A stretch of 64,000 nucleotides of DNA, taken from Megaustenia siamemsis (taxonomy: Eukaryota > Mollusca > Gastropoda > Stylommatophora > Ariophantidae). The notes beneath the pieces were generated by a model. It saw only the letters and a list, made by a program, of their open reading frames with translations, had not been told where the DNA came from and did not search any database. Where the stretch lies: the NCBI GenBank assembly GCA_032433765.1, contig JAVIAB010000092.1, positions 69,927,995 through 69,991,994 on the forward strand. The letters are read 5' to 3'. A program made the translations under genes and the position numbers. Position 1 is the stretch's first letter, and each line of letters begins with the position of its first letter. This document shows positions 1 through 13,837 of the stretch, one piece after another.

Positions 1-723
1 ATGTCGCGACAGCTCACAACCTCCGTATAGATGTCATGACAGCTCACAACCTCCGTATAGATGTCCCGAAAGCTCACAACCTCCGTATAGATGTCGCGAC
101 AGCTCACAACCTCTGTATAGATGTCGGCGAAGCTCACAACCTCCGTATAGATGTCTCGAAAGTCACAACCTCCGAATAGATGTCACGACAGCTCACAACC
201 TCCGTATAGATGTCTCGAAAGCTCACAACCTCCGAATCAATGTCACGAAAGTTCACAACCTCCGTATAGATGTCTCGAAAGTCACAACCTCCGTATAGAT
301 ATCTCGAAAGTTCACAACCTCCGAATAAATGCCACGAAAGCTCACAACCTCCGTATAGATGTCTCGAAAGTCACAACCTCCGTATAGATGTCGCGACAGC
401 TCACAATCTCCGTATACATGTCACGACAGCTCACAACCTCCGTATAGATGTCCCGAAAGCTCACAACCTCCGTATAGATGTCACGACAGCTCACAACCAA
501 CGTATAGATGTCTCGAAAGCTCACAACCTCCGAATAAATGTCACGAAAGTTCACAACCTCCGTATAGATGTCCCGAAAGCCACAACGTCTGTATAGATGT
601 TACGAAAGCTCACAACCTCCGTATAGATGTCGCGACAGCTCACAATCTCCGTATAGATGTCGCGACAGCTCAAAACCTCCGTATAGATGTCCCGGAAAGC
701 TCACAACATCCGTATAGATGTCC

Positions 724-810
724 AAAATATTCTGATAACGTCTGGCTGATTATGTGAAACGTAGACAGTCTCAATGTTTCATTTTCCAATGTTTTTCAGT
801 ATTCAGATCC
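724..810 (+). repeat. satellite spacer, type A, copy 1
   Basis: About 87 bp of non-repeat sequence starting aaaatattctgataacg and ending attcagatcc, set between two 30-bp units. Type A is recognised by ccaatgtttttcag near its right end. It marks the start of a higher-order repeat; the next type A spacer begins 3906 bp downstream. Confidence 0.93.
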
Positions 811-2887
811 GTATAGATGTCGCGACAGCTCACAACCTCCATATAGATGTCGCGAAAACTCACAACCTCCTTATAGATGTCGCGACAGTTCACAACCTCT
901 GTATAGATGTCGCAACAGCTCCCAACCTTCGTATAGATGTCGCGACAGCTCACAACCTCCGTATAGATGTCGTGACAGCTCACAACCTCAGTATAAATGT
1001 CGCGACAGCTCAAAACCTCCGTATAGATGCCATGACAGCTCACAACCTCCGTATAGATGTCGCGAAAGCTCACAAGCTCCGTACAGATGTCGCGACAGCT
1101 CACAACCTCCGTATAGATGTCCCGAAAGCTCAAAACCTCTGTATAGATGTCCCGAAAGCTCACAACATCCATATAGATGTCACGAAATCTCACAACCTCC
1201 GTATAGATGTCACGAAAGCTCACAACATCCGAATAGATGTCACTAAAGCTCACAACATCCGTATAGATGTCCCGAAAGCTCACAACATCCGTATAGATGT
1301 CACGAAAGCTCACAACATCCGTATAGATGTCCCGAAAGCTCACAACCTCCGTATAGATGTCACGAAAGCTCACAACATCCGTATAGATGTCACGAAAGCT
1401 AAACATCCGTATAGATGTCCCGAAAGCTCACAACATCCGTATAGATGTCACGAAAGCTCACAACATCCGTATAGATGTCACGAAAGCTCACAACATCCGT
1501 ATAGATGTCCCGAAAGCTCACAACCTCCGTATAGATGTCACGAAAGCTCACAACCACCGTATAGATGTCCCGAAAGCTCACAACCTCCGTATAGATGTCA
1601 CGACAGCTCACAAACTCCGTATAGATGTCGCGACAGTTCACAACCTCCGTATAGATGTTACGACAGCTCACAACCTCCGTATAGATGTCCCGAAAGCTCA
1701 CAACCTCCGTATAGATGTCGCGAAAGCTCACAACCTCCGTATAGATGTCGCCAAAGCTCACAACTTCCACATAGATGTCTCGAAAGTCACAACCTCCGTA
1801 TAGATGTCACGACAGCTCACAACCTCCGTATGGATGTCTCGAAAGCTCACAACCTCCGAATAAATGTCACGAAAGTTCACAACCTCCGTATAGATGTCCC
1901 TAAAGCTCAAAACCTTTGTATAGATGTCCCGAAAGCTCACAACATCCATATAGATGTCACTAAAGCTCCCAACCTCCGTATAGATGACACGAAAACTCAC
2001 AACCTCCATATAGATGTCGCGAAAGCTCACAACCTCCGTATAGATGTCCCGAAAGCTCACAACATCCGTATAGATGTCACGAAAGCTCACAACCTCCGTA
2101 TAGATGTCCCAAAAGATCACAACCTCCGTATAGATGTCACGACAGCTCACAACCTCCGTATAGATGTCGCGACCGCTCACAACCTCCGTATAGATGTCAC
2201 GACAGCTCACAACCTCCGTATAGATGTCCCGAAAGCTCACAACCTCCGTATAGATGTCTCGAAAGTCACAACCTCCGTATAGATGTCTCGAAAGCTCACA
2301 ACCTCCGAATCAATGTCACGAAAGTTCACAACCTCCGTATAGATGTCTCGAAAGTCACAACCTCCGTATAGATATCTCGAAAGTTCACAACCTCCGAATA
2401 AATGTCACGAAAGCTCACAACCTCCGTATAGATGTTTCGAAAGTCACAACCTCCGTATAGAAGTCTCGAAAGCTTACAACCTCCGTATAAATGTCACGAC
2501 AGATCACAACCTCCGTATAGATGTCTCGAAAGCTCACAACCTCCGAATAAATGTCACGAAAGTTCACAACCTCCGTATAGATGTCCCGAAAGCTCGCAAC
2601 CTCCGTATAGATGTACCGAAAGCTCACAACCTCTGTATAGATGTCGCGACAGCTCACAATCTCCGTATAGATGTCACGAAAGCTCACAACCTCCGTATAG
2701 ATGTCGCGACAGCTCACAATCTCCGTATACATGTCACGACAGCTCACAACCTCCGTATAGATGTCGCGACAGCTCACAACCTCCGTATAGATATCGCGAC
2801 AGCTCACAAGCTCCGAATAGATGTCGCGACAGCTCAAAAACCTCCGTATAGATGTCACGAAAGCTCACAACATCCGTATAGATGTCC

Positions 2888-2974
2888 AAAATATTCTGAT
2901 AACGTCTGGCTGATTATGTGAAACGTAGACAGTCTCAATGTTCCATTTTCCAATTATTTTCAGTATTCAGATCC
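2888..2974 (+). repeat. satellite spacer, type B, copy 1
   Basis: Same spacer family as at 724, but with ccaattattttcag in place of ccaatgtttttcag. It lies 2164 bp after the first type A spacer and 1742 bp before the next one. Confidence 0.93.
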
Positions 2975-4629
2975 GTATAGATGTCGCGACAGCTCACAAC
3001 CTCCGTATAGATGTCGCGAAAGCTCACAACCTTCGTATAGATGTCGCGACAGCTCACAACCTCTGTATAGATGTCGCAACAGCTCAACACCTCCGTATAG
3101 ATGTCGCGACAGCTCCCAACCTCCGTATAGATGTCGTGACAGCTCACAACCTCAGTATAGATGTCGCGACAGCTCACAACCTCCGTATAGATGCCACGAC
3201 AGCTCACAACCTCCGTATAGATGTCCCGAAAGCTCAAAACCTCTGTATAGATGTCCCGAAAGCTCACAACATCCATATAGATGTCACGAAAGCTCACAAC
3301 CTCCGTATAGATGTCACGAAAACTCACAACCTCCATATAGATGTCGCGAAAGCTCACAACCTCCGTATAGATGTCCCGAAAGCTCACAACATCCGTATAA
3401 ATGTCACGAAAGCTCACAACCTCCGTATAGATGTCCCGAAAGCTCACAACCTCCGTATAGATGTCACGACAGCTCACAACCTCCGTATAGATGTCGCGAA
3501 AGCTCACAACCTCCGTATAGATGTTGCCAAAGCTCACAACCTCCGTATAGATGTCCCGAAAGCTCACAACCTCCGTATAGATGTCGCGAAAGCTCACAAC
3601 CACCGTATAGATGTCGCCAAAGCTCACAATCTCCGTATAGATGTCTCGAAAGTCACAACCTCCGTATAGATGTCACGACAGCTCACAACCTCCGTATAGA
3701 TGTCTCGAAAGCTCACAACCTCCGTACAGATGTCACGAAAACTCACAACCTCCATATAGATGTCGCGAAAGCTCACAACCTCCGTATAGATGTCCCGAAA
3801 GCTCACAACATCCGTATAGATGTCACGAAAGCTCACAACCTCTGTATAGATGTCCCAAAAGCTCACAACCTCCGTATAGATGTCACGACAGCTCACAACC
3901 TCCGTATAGATGTCGCGACAGCTCACAACCTCCGTATAGATGTCATGACAGCTCACAACCTCCGTATAGATGTCCCGAAAGCTCACAACCTCCGTATAGA
4001 TGTCGCGACAGCTCACAACCTCTGTATAGATGTCGGCGAAGCTCACAACCTCCGTATAGATGTCTCGAAAGTCACAACCTCCGAATAGATGTCACGACAG
4101 CTCACAACCTCCGTATAGATGTCTCGAAAGCTCACAACCTCCGAATCAATGTCACGAAAGTTCACAACCTCCGTATAGATGTCTCGAAAGTCACAACCTC
4201 CGTATAGATATCTCGAAAGTTCACAACCTCCGAATAAATGCCACGAAAGCTCACAACCTCCGTATAGATGTCTCGAAAGTCACAACCTCCGTATAGATGT
4301 CGCGACAGCTCACAATCTCCGTATACATGTCACGACAGCTCACAACCTCCGTATAGATGTCCCGAAAGCTCACAACCTCCGTATAGATGTCACGACAGCT
4401 CACAACCAACGTATAGATGTCTCGAAGCTCACAACCTCCGAATAATGTCACGAAAGTTCACAACCTCCGTATAGATGTCCCGAAAGCCACAACGTCTGTA
4501 TAGATGTTACGAAAGCTCACAACCTCCGTATAGATGTCGCGACAGCTCACAATCTCCGTATAGATGTCGCGACAGCTCAAAACCTCCGTATAGATGTCCC
4601 GAAAGCTCACAACATCCGTATAGATGTCC

Positions 4630-4716
4630 AAAATATTCTGATAACGTCTGGCTGATTATGTGAAACGTAGACAGTCTCAATGTTTCATTTTCCAATGTTT
4701 TTCAGTATTCAGATCC
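4630..4716 (+). repeat. satellite spacer, type A, copy 2
   Basis: Type A spacer, essentially the same as the copy at 724. The sequence after it (from 4680) repeats the sequence after 774 almost base for base for several hundred bases. Confidence 0.93.
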
Positions 4717-6788
4717 GTATAGATGTCGCGACAGCTCACAACCTCCATATAGATGTCGCGAAAACTCACAACCTCCTTATAGATGTCGCGACAGTTCACA
4801 ACCTCTGTATAGATGTCGCAACAGCTCCCAACCTTCGTATAGATGTCGCGACAGCTCACAACCTCCGTATAGATGTCGTGACAGCTCACAACCTCAGTAT
4901 AAATGTCGCGACAGCTCAAAACCTCCGTATAGATGCCATGACAGCTCACAACCTCCGTATAGATGTCGCGAAAGCTCACAAGCTCCGTACAGATGTCGCG
5001 ACAGCTCACAACCTCCGTATAGATGTCCCGAAAGCTCAAAACCTCTGTATAGATGTCCCGAAAGCTCACAACATCCATATAGATGTCACGAAATCTCACA
5101 ACCTCCGTATAGATGTCACGAAAGCTCACAACATCCGAATAGATGTCACTAAAGCTCACAACATCCGTATAGATGTCCCGAAAGCTCACAACATCCGTAT
5201 AGATGTCACGAAAGCTCACAACATCCGTATAGATGTCCCGAAAGCTCACAACCTCCGTATAGATGTCACGAAAGCTCACAACATCCGTATAGATGTCACG
5301 AAAGCTCACAACATCCGTATAGATGTCCCGAAAGCTCACAACATCCGTATAGATGTCACGAAAGCTCACAACATCCGTATAGATGTCACGAAAGCTCACA
5401 ACATCCGTATAGATGTCCCGAAAGCTCACAACCTCCGTATAGATGTCACGAAAGCTCACAACCACGTATAGATGTCCCGAAAGCTCACAACCTCCGTATA
5501 GATGTCACGACAGCTCACAAACTCCGTATAGATGTCGCGACAGTTCACAACCTCCGTATAGATGTTACGACAGCTCACAACCTCCGTATAGATGTCCGAA
5601 AGCTCACAACCTCCGTATAGATGTCGCGAAAGCTCACAACCTCCGTATAGATGTCGCCAAAGCTCACAACTTCCACATAGATGTCTCGAAAGTCACAACC
5701 TCCGTATAGATGTCACGACAGCTCACAACCTCCGTATGGATGTCTCGAAAGCTCACAACCTCCGAATAAATGTCACGAAAGTTCACAACCTCCGTATAGA
5801 TGTCCCTAAAGCTCAAAACCTTTGTATAGATGTCCCGAAGCTCACAACATCATATATAGATGTCACTAAAGCTCCCAACCTCCGTATAGATGACACGAAA
5901 AACACAACCTCCATATAGATGTCGCGAAAGCTCACAACCTCCGTATAGATGTCCCGAAAGCTCACACATCCGTATGATGTCACGAAAGCTCACAACCTCC
6001 GTATAGATGTCCCAAAAGATCACAACCTCCGTATAGATGTCACGACAGCTCACAACCTCCGTATAGATGTCGCGACCGCTCACAACCTCCGTATAGATGT
6101 CACGACAGCTCACAACCTCCGTATAGATGTCCCGAAAGCTCACAACCTCCGTATAGATGTCTCGAAAGTCACAACGTCCGTATAGATGTCTCGAAAGCTC
6201 ACAACCTCCGAATCAATGTCACGAAAGTTCACAACCTCCGTATAGATGTCTCGAAAGTCACAACCTCCGTATAGATATCTCGAAAGTTCACAACCTCCGA
6301 ATAAATGTCACGAAAAGCTCACAACCTCCGTATAGATGTTTCGAAAGTCACAACCTCCGTATAGATGTCTCGAAAGCTTACAACCTCCGTATAAATGTCA
6401 CGACAGATCACAACCTCCGTATAGATGTCTCGAAAGCTCACAACCTCCGAATAAATGTCACGAAAGTTCAAACCTCCGTATAGATGTCCCGAAAGCTCGC
6501 AACCTCCGTATAGATATACCGAAAGCTCACAACCTCTGTATAGATGTCGCGACAGCTCACAATCTCCGTATAGATGTCACGAAAGCTCACAACCTCCGTA
6601 TAGATGTCGCGACAGCTCACAATCTCCGCATACATGTCACGACAGCTCACAACCTCCGTATAGATGTCGCGACAGCTCACAACCCCGTATAGATATCGCG
6701 ACAGCTCACAAGCTCCGAATAGATGTCGCGACAGCTCAAAACCTCCGTATAGATGTCACGAAAGCTCACAACATCCGTATAGATGTCC

Positions 6789-6873
6789 AAAATATTCTGA
6801 TAACGTCTGGCTGATTAGTGAAACGTAGACATCTCAATGTTCCATTTTCCAATTATTTTCAGTATTCAGATCC
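6789..6873 (+). repeat. satellite spacer, type B, copy 2
   Basis: Type B spacer with small deletions (ctgattagtg for ctgattatgtg, and a lost base pair in gacagtc). It is 3901 bp after the type B spacer at 2888. The deletions fit the general rise in single-base indels in this half of the array. Confidence 0.9.
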
Positions 6874-8525
6874 GTATAGATGTCGCGACAGCTCACACCT
6901 CCGTATAGATGTCGCGAAAGCTCACAACCTTCGTATAGATGTCGCGACAGCTCACAACCTCTGTATAGATGTCGCAACAGCTCAACACCTCCGTATAGAT
7001 GTCGCGACAGCTCCCAACCTCCGTATAGATGTCGTGACAGCTCACAACCTCAGTATAGATGTCGCGACAGCTCACAACCTCCGTATAGATGCCACGACAG
7101 CTCACAACCTCCGTATAGATGTCCCGAAAGCTCAAAACCTCTGTATAGATGTCCGAAAGCTCACAACATCCATATAGATGTCACGAAAGCTCACAACCTC
7201 CGTATAGATGTCACGAAAACTCACAACCTCCATATAGATGTCGCGAAAGCTCACAACCTCCGTATAGATGTCCGAAAGCTCACAACATCCGTATAAATGT
7301 CACGAAAGCTCACAACCTCCGTATAGATGTCCCGAAAGCTCACAACCTCCGTATAGATGTCACGACAGCTCACAACCTCCGTATAGATGTCGCGAAAGCT
7401 CACAAACCTCCGTATAGATGTTGCCAAAGCTCACAACCTCCGTATAGATGTCCCGAAAGCTCACAACCTCCGTATAGATGTCGCGAAAGCTCACAACCAC
7501 CGTATAGATGTCGCCAAAGCTCACAATCTCCGTATAGATGTCTCGAAAGTCACAACCTCCGTATAGATGTCACGACAGCTCACAACCTCCGTATAGATGT
7601 CTCGAAAGCTCACAACCTCCGTACAGATGTCACGAAACTCACAACCTCCATATAGATGTCGCGAAAGCTCACAACCTCCGTATAGATGTCCCGAAAGCTC
7701 ACAACATCCGTATAGATGTCACGAAAGCTCACAACCTCTGTATAGATGTCCCAAAAGCTCACAACCTCCGTATAGATGTCACGACAGCTCACAAACCTTC
7801 GTATAGATGTCGCGACAGCTCACACACCTCCGTATAGGATGTCATGACAGCTCACAACCTCCGTATAGATGTCCCGAAAGCTCACAACCTCCGTATAGAT
7901 GTCGCGACAGCTCACAACCTCTGTATAGATGTCGGCGAAGCTCACAACCTCCGTATAGATGTCTCGAAAGTCACAACCTCCGAATAGATGTCACGACAGC
8001 TCACAACCTCCGTTATATGTCTCGAAAGCTCACAACCTCCGAATCAATGTCACGAAAGTTCACAACCTCCGTATAGATGTCTCGAAAGTCACAACCTCCG
8101 TATAGATATCTCGAAAGTTCACAACCTCCGAATAAATGCCACGAAAGCTCACAACCTCCGTATAGATGTCTCGAAAGTCACAACCTCCGTATAGATGTCG
8201 CGACAGCTCACAATCTCCGTATACATGTCACGACAGCTCACAACCTCCGTATAGATGTCCCGAAAGCTCACAACCTCCGTATAGATGTCACGACAGCTCA
8301 CAACCTCTGTATAGATGTCTCGAAGCTCACAACCTCCGAATAAATGTCACGAAAGTTCACAACCTCCGTATAGATGTCCCGAAAGCCACAACGTCTGTAT
8401 AGATGTTACGAAAGCTCAAACCTCCGTATAGATGTCGCGACAGCTCACAATCTCCGTATAGATGTCGCGACAGCTCAAAACCTCCGTATAGATGTCCGAA
8501 AGCTCACAACATCGTATAGATGTCC

Positions 8526-8612
8526 AAAATATTCTGTAAACGTCTGGCTGATTATGTGAAACGTAGACAGTCTTCAATGTTTCATTTCCAATGTTTTTCA
8601 GTATTCAGATCC
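8526..8612 (+). repeat. satellite spacer, type A, copy 3
   Basis: Type A spacer with small indels (ctgtaaacg for ctgataacg; catttcc for cattttcc), 3896 bp after the copy at 4630. It is the last spacer in the left block: about 5.2 kb of units follow without one. Confidence 0.9.
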
Positions 8613-11600
8613 GTATAGATGTCGCGACAGCTCACAACCTCCATATAGATGTCGCGAAAACTCACAACCTCCTTATAGATGTCGCGACAGTTCACAACCT
8701 CTGTATAGATGTCGCAACAGCTCCCAACCTTCGTATAGATGTCGCGACAGCTCACAACCTCCGTATAGATGTCGTGACAGCTCACAACCTCAGTATAGAT
8801 GTCGCGACAGCACACAACCTCCGTATAGATGCAACGACAGCTCACAACCTCCGTATAGATGTCGCGACAGCTCACAAGCTCCGTACAGATGTCGCGACAG
8901 CTCACAACCTCCGTATAGATGTCCCGAAAGCTCAAACCTCTGTGTAGATGTCTCGAAAGCTCACAACATCCTATAGATGTCACGAAAGCTCACAACCTCC
9001 GTATAGATGTCACGAAAACTCACAACCCATATAGATGTCGCGAAAGCTCACAACCTCCGTATAGATGTCCCGAAAGCTCACAACATCCGTATAGATGTCA
9101 CGAAAGCTCACAACCTCCGTATAGATGTCCCGAAAGCTCACAACCTCCGTATAGATGCCACGACAGCTCACAACCTCCGTATAGATGTCGCGAAAGCTCA
9201 CAACCTCCGTATAGATGTCGCCAAAGCTCACAACCTCCGTATAGATGTCTCGAAAGTCACAACCTCCGTATAGATGTCGCGAAAGCTCACAACCTCTGTA
9301 TAGATGTCGCCAAGCTCACAACCTCCGGATAGATGTCTCGAAAATCACAACCTCCGTATAGATGTCACGACAGCTCACAACCTCCGTCTAGATGTCTCGA
9401 AAGCTCACAACCTCCGAATAAATGTCACGAAAGTTCACAACCTCCGTATAGATGTCGCGACAGCTCACAAACCTCCGTATAGATGTCCGAAAGCTCACAA
9501 CCTCTGTATAGATGTTACGAAAGCTCACAACCTCCGTATAGATGTCGCGACAGCTCACAACCTCCGTATAGATGTCGCGACAGCTCCTAACCCCGTATAG
9601 ATATCGCGACAGCTCACAAGCTCCGTATAGATGTCGCGACAGCTCAAAACCTCCGTATAGATGTTGCGAAAGCTCACAACATCCGTATAGATGTCACGAA
9701 AAATCACAACCTCCGTATAGATGCCACGAAAGCTCACAACCTCCGTATAGATGTCACGAAAGCTCACAACCTCCGTATAGATGTCACGAAAGCTCACAAC
9801 CTCCGTATAAATGTAACGAAAGCTCACAACCACCGTATAGATGTCCCAAAAGCTCACAACCTCCGTATAGATGTACCGAAGCTCACAACATCCGTATAGA
9901 TGTACCGAAAGCTCACAACCTCCGTATAGATGTCCCGAAAGTTCACAAACTCTGTATAAATGTCACGAAAGCACACAACCTCCGTATAGATGTCCCGAAA
10001 GCTCACAAGCTCCGTATAGATTCCCGAAAAGCTCACAACCTCTGTATAGATGTTACGAAAGCTTACAACCTCCGTATAGATGTCGCGACAAGCTCACAAC
10101 CTCGGTATAGATGTCGTGACAGCTCACAACCTCAGTGTAAATGTCGGGACAGCTCACAACCTCCGTATAGATGCCACGACAGCTCACAACCTCCGTATAG
10201 ATGTCGCGACCGCTCACAACCTCCGTATAGATGTCCCGAAAGCTCAAACCTCTGTATAGATGTCCGAAAGCTCACAACATCCATATAGATGTCACGAAAG
10301 CTCACAACCTCCGTATAGATGTACCGAAAGCTCACAACATCCGTATAGATGTCACGAAAGCTCACAACATCCGTATAGATGTCCCGAAAGCTCACAACCT
10401 CCGTATAGATGTCACGAAAGCTCACAACATCCGAATAGATGTCACTAAAGCTCACAACATCCGTATAGATGTCCCGAAAGCTCACAACTCCGTATAGATG
10501 TCACGAAAGCTCACAACATCCGTATAGATGTCACGAAAGCTCACAACATCCGTATAGATGTCCCGAAAGCTCACAACCTCCGTATAGATGTCACGAAAGC
10601 TCACAACCTCCGTATAGATATCCCGAAAGCTCACAACCTCCGTATAGATGTCACGACAGCTCACAACTTCCGTATAGATGTCGCGACAGCTCACAACCTC
10701 CGTATAGATTCCCGAAAGCTCACAACCTCCGTATAGATGTCGCGAAAGCTCACAACCTCCGTATAGATGTCGCCAAAGCTCACAACCTCCGCATAGATGT
10801 CTCGAAAGTCACAACCTCCGTATAGATGTCCGAACGACAGCTCACAACCTCCGTATGGATGTCTCGAAAGCTCACAACCTCCGATAGATGTCCCGAAAGC
10901 TCAAACTCTGTATAGATGTCCCGAAAGCTCACAACATCCATATAGATGTCACGAAAGCTCACAACCTCCGTATAGATGTCAGAAAACTCACAACCTCCAT
11001 ATAGATGTCGCGAAAGCTCACAACCTCCGTATAGATGTCCCGAAAGCTCACAACATCCGTATAGATGTCACGAAAGCTCACAACCTCCGTATAGATGTCC
11101 CAAAAGCTCACAACCTCCGTATAGATGTTACGACAGCTCACAACCTCCGTATAGATGTCGCGACAGCTCAAACCTCCGTATAGATGTTGCGAAAGCTCAC
11201 AACATCCGTATAGATGTCACGAAAGCTCACAACCTCCGTATAGATGCCACGAAAGCTCACAACCTCCGTATAGATGTCCGAAAGCTCACACCTCCGTATA
11301 GATGTCACGAAAGCTCACAACCTCCGTATAAATGTAACGAATGCTCACAACCACCGTATAGATGTCCCAAAAGCTCACAACCTCCGTATAGATGTACCGA
11401 AAGCTCACAACATCCGTATAGATGTACCAAAAGCTCACAACCTCCGTATAGATGTCACGAAAGCTCACAACATCCGAATAGATGTCACTAAGCTCACAAC
11501 ATCCGTATAGATGTCCCGAAAGCTCACAACATCCGTATAGAATGTCACGAAAGCTCACAACATCCGTATAGATGTCACGAAAGCTCACAACATCCGTATA

Positions 11601-13837
11601 GATGTCCCAAAGCTCACAACCTCCGTTAGATGTCACGAAAGCTCACAACCTCCGTATAGATGTCCCGAAAGCTCACAACCTCCGTATAGATGTCACGACA
11701 GCTCACAACTTCCGTATAGATGTCGCGACAGCTCACAACCTCCTATAGATGTCCCGAAAGCTCACAACCTCCGTATAGATGTCGCGAAAGCTCACAACCT
11801 CCGTATAGATGTCGCCAAAGCTCACAACCTCCACATAGATGTCTCGAAAGTCACAACCTCCGTATAGATGTCACGACAGCTCACAACCTCCGTATGGATG
11901 TCTCGAAAGCTCACAACCTCCGAATAGATGTCACGAAAGTTCACAACCTCCGTATAGATGTCCCGAAAGCTCAAAACCTCGTAAGATGTCCCGAAAGCTC
12001 ACAACATCCATATAGATGTCACGAAAGCTCACAACCTCCGTATAGATGTCACGAAACTCACAACCTCCATATAGATGTCGCGAAGCTCACAACCTCCGTA
12101 TAGATGTCCCGAAAGCTCACAACATCCGTATAGATGTCACGAAAGCTCACAACCTCCGTATATATGTCCCAAAAGCTCACAACCTCCGTATAGATGTTAC
12201 GACAGCTCACAACCTCAGTATAGATGTCGCGACAGCTCAAACCTCCGTATAGATGTTGCGAAAGCTCACAACATCCGTATAGATGTCACGAAAGCTCACA
12301 ACCTCCGTATAGATGCCACGAAAGCTCACAACCTCCGTATAGATGTCACGAAAGCTCACAACCTCCGTATAGATGTCACGAAAGCTCACAACCTCCGTAT
12401 AAATGTAACGAATGCTCACAACCACCGTACAGATGTCCCAAAAGCTCACAACCTCCGTATAGATTACCGAAAGCTCACAACATCCGTATAGATGTACCAA
12501 AAGCTCACCCTCCGTATAGATTTACGACAGCTCACAAACCTCCGTATAGATGTCGCGACAGCTCAAACCTCCGTATAGATGTTGCGAAAGCTCACAACAT
12601 CCGTATAGATGTCACGAAAGCTCACAACCTCCGTATAGATGCCACGAAAGCTCACAACCTCCGTATAGATGTCACGAAAGCTCACAACCTCCGTATAGAT
12701 GTCACGAAAGCTCACAACCTCTCCGTATAAATGTAACGAATGCTCACAACCACCGTATAGATGTCCAAAAGCTCACAACCTCGTATAGATGTACGAAAGC
12801 TCACAACATCCGTATAGATGTACCGAAAGCTCACAACCTCCGTATAGATGTCCCGAAAGTTCACAACTCTGTATAAATGTCACGAAAGCACACAACCTCC
12901 GTATATATGTCCCGAAAGCTCACAAGCTCCGTATAGATGTCCCGAAAGCTCACAACCTCTGTATAGATGTTACGAAACTTACATCCTCCGTATAGATGCG
13001 ACAGCTCACAACCTCCGTATAGATGTCGCGACAGCTCAAAACCTCCGTATAGATGTTGCGACAGCTCACAACCTCCGTATAGATGCACGACAGCTCACAA
13101 CCTCCGTATAGATGTCGCGACAGCTCACAACCTCCGTATAGATGTCGCGACAGCTCACAACCTCCGTATAGATGTCCGCGACAGCTCACAACTCCGTATA
13201 GATGTCGCGACAGCTCACAACCTCCGTATAGATGTCACGAAAGCTCACAACATCTGTATAGATGTCCGAAAGCTCACAACCTCCGTATAATGTCACGAAG
13301 CTCACAACCTCCGTATAGATGTCACGAAGCTCACAACATCCGTATAATGTCTCGAAAGCTCACAAATCCGTATAGATGTCCGAAAAGCTCACAACCTCCG
13401 CATAGATGTACCGAAAGCTCACAACTCCTATAGATGTCCGAAAGCTCACACCTCCGTATAGATGTCCCGAAGCTCACAACCTCCGTATAGATGTCTCACG
13501 CAGCTCACAACCTCCGTATAGATGCACGACAGCTCACAACCTCCGTATAGATGTCTCGAAAGCTCACAACCTCCGTATAGATGTCACGAAGCTCACAACC
13601 TCCGTATAGATGATCTCGAAAGCTCACAACCTCCGTATAGATGTCACGAAATTCTCACAACCTCCGTATAGATGATCCGAAGCTCACAACCTCCGTATAG
13701 ATGTCCCGAAAGCTCACAAACCTCCGTATAGATGTCCCGAAAGCTCAAAACCTCAGTATAGATGTCTCGAAAGCTCACAACCTCCGTATAGATGTACCGA
13801 AAGCTCACAACCTCCACACATATGTTTAGTTTTAGTG

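Larger units (their letters stand above)
1..13818 (+). repeat. 30-bp satellite array, left block
   Basis: About 460 head-to-tail copies of a 30-bp unit. Each unit starts with gtatagatgtc, followed by a four-state base, then cga, then an A-or-C, and the conserved core agctcacaacctcc. The block runs from the window start to about 13818, where the last unit decays into cctccacacatatg. Variants at fixed positions (A/C/G/T after gatgtc, cgaaag or cgacag, cctcc or catcc, gtatag or gaataa) recur in the same order every 3.9 kb, so the array has a higher-order structure marked by five non-repeat spacers. Unit length is a multiple of 3, so several frames are open for hundreds of codons (for example 774-2282 plus and 4677-5465 minus); I do not call these genes. 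Single-base deletions are frequent from about 5450 to the right end. The array is probably non-coding satellite DNA. Function, if any, is unknown. Confidence 0.97.

Noticed and set aside
774..2282. A 502-residue repetitive protein
   Set aside because: The open frame follows from a 30-bp unit without stops. Other frames on both strands are open too, and variants are not silent in this frame.
1..13818. CRISPR-like array
   Set aside because: Units abut directly with no unique spacers between them. The rare 87-bp spacers are the same few sequences repeated, and the context is animal DNA.
1..13818. CENP-B box in the satellite unit
   Set aside because: The minus strand has ttcgtgac followed by atctatacgg, but the spacing between the TTCG and the CGG parts does not fit the box.
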